A stretch of 64,000 nucleotides of DNA from Arthrobacter sp. AQ5-05 (GTDB taxonomy: Bacteria > Actinomycetota > Actinomycetes > Actinomycetales > Micrococcaceae), in NCBI RefSeq assembly GCF_003287975.1, contig NZ_QMKQ01000010.1, forward strand, positions 1 through 64,000. Direction: 5' to 3'. This document shows, piece after piece, positions 63,606 through 64,000 of this stretch (position 1 is its first letter; each line of letters opens with the position of its first letter). Under the pieces are notes generated by a model, which was not told the DNA's origin, searched no databases, and saw only the letters and a program-made list of their open reading frames with translations. The position numbers were made by a program, and so were the translations under genes.

Positions 63606-64000
63606 ATGACCGAATCTGCTTTTCCCATGGTCGATGCGCGTGAAATCCTGCGTGTCGTCGGCGGTGTCTCCTTCACCCGCGGCAAGGTGCTGGCCACCGA
63701 CGCCGCGCTGAGCGGGTTCGCGTGGGATCCGGTCGACCAGGCCATGTCCGCCACGGTGTCCGAGGATTCCGAGCCCGCCCACGAGGTGCGCATCGCGCTG
63801 GCCGCCAAGAAGGGCGAGCGCGTCATCGACGATGCCGCCTGCCCGTGCGGGGCCGCGCCGGCCTGCCGCCACGTGGCGGCCGTGCTCATTTACTCGAACT
63901 CCATGCACCTGCGTGCCAAGGACGTGGTGTACCGCAACACCGCCGTGGCCGTTCCGGCTTGGCAGCAGGCGCTGCAGGAGCTGCTCGCCCCGGCCCCTGC
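63606..64000 (+). CDS. SWIM zinc-finger protein, N-terminal part (cut by window edge)
   Basis: The first 131 residues are inside the window. They contain the SWIM zinc-finger pattern CPCGAAPACRH (about residues 79-89) followed by VAAVLIY. An N-terminal SWIM domain of this kind usually belongs to a large SNF2-family helicase in actinobacteria, but that part lies outside. The GGGAGG directly touching the ATG is an awkward ribosome site; Met8 (63627) is an alternative start. It is divergent from the LOG-family gene. Confidence 0.75.
   Translation, partial: MTESAFPMVDAREILRVVGGVSFTRGKVLATDAALSGFAWDPVDQAMSATVSEDSEPAHEVRIALAAKKGERVIDDAACPCGAAPACRHVAAVLIYSNSMHLRAKDVVYRNTAVAVPAWQQALQELLAPAP

Noticed and set aside
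1-64000. CRISPR arrays, tRNA or rRNA genes
   Set aside because: No regularly spaced direct repeats and no cloverleaf or rRNA-like sequence were noticed in the intergenic regions.

Overview
The window is high-GC DNA from a Gram-positive actinobacterium. Gene content suggests Micrococcaceae (Arthrobacter/Paeniglutamicibacter/Glutamicibacter-like): a heterotetrameric sarcosine oxidase operon, a DUF222-HNH protein, creatinase genes, and many genes whose start codon lies 6-8 nt after a TANNNT -10 box, as in leaderless transcripts. This genus-level placement is inference; no rRNA is present. I saw no tRNA, rRNA or CRISPR.

Region 1 (1-8.9 kb) looks like a 5-aminovalerate/glutarate catabolic locus. 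It holds a GabT/DavT-type aminotransferase, a glutaryl-CoA-dehydrogenase-like enzyme, an aldehyde dehydrogenase, a 3-hydroxyacyl-CoA dehydrogenase (cut by the window edge), a SUGCT-like glutarate CoA-transferase, an APC permease and a PucR-type regulator. Region 2 (9-16.4 kb) is mixed: a MarR-controlled drug exporter, an inositol-monophosphatase-family enzyme, small membrane proteins, a flavin dehydrogenase and a hydrolase.

Region 3 (16.4-43.9 kb) is the core. It encodes a nearly complete route from creatinine to central metabolism. Creatininase makes creatine; two near-identical creatinases make sarcosine plus urea; sarcosine oxidase SoxBDAG makes glycine, methylene-THF and peroxide; SHMT (glyA) makes serine; serine dehydratase (sdaA) makes pyruvate; PurU releases formate from the one-carbon pool. 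Four transporters (two MHS-type MFS, one BCCT, one NCS1), a cytosine-deaminase-like enzyme, a cupin and three regulators (IclR, PucR, GntR) accompany it. The creatinase-transporter pair is tandemly duplicated around a decayed IS110 element, and the creatinase copies show a sharp gene-conversion-like identity tract. Three promoters of this region carry the same three-half-site operator (GTTGCA-N5-YGCAAC-N3-RTTGCA), one palindrome plus one direct repeat. That layout is characteristic of some IclR-family operators and points to a common regulon.

Region 4 (44-64 kb) contains a CopB-type copper ATPase behind a CsoR-like operator and a TipA-like MerR regulator with a 19-bp-spacer promoter. Next come a broken small gene, a remnant of a ThDP-enzyme gene and a formate/nitrite-type channel. 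A ThDP decarboxylase plus guanidinobutyrase/agmatinase operon follows, which may feed arginine carbon toward GABA. The remainder is an ArsR-like regulator behind tandem palindromes, a KimA-like transporter, an XRE-cupin regulator divergent from a sodium:solute symporter, a yybP-ykoY (Mn2+) riboswitch before a VIT/CCC1 transporter, an HNH protein, a ROK sugar kinase, a LOG-family protein and the start of a SWIM zinc-finger protein.

Three gene-poor stretches (about 21.0-22.5, 25.3-26.6 and 32.7-34.4 kb) interrupt the creatinine region. They look like decayed DNA, consistent with a catabolic island assembled by rearrangement.
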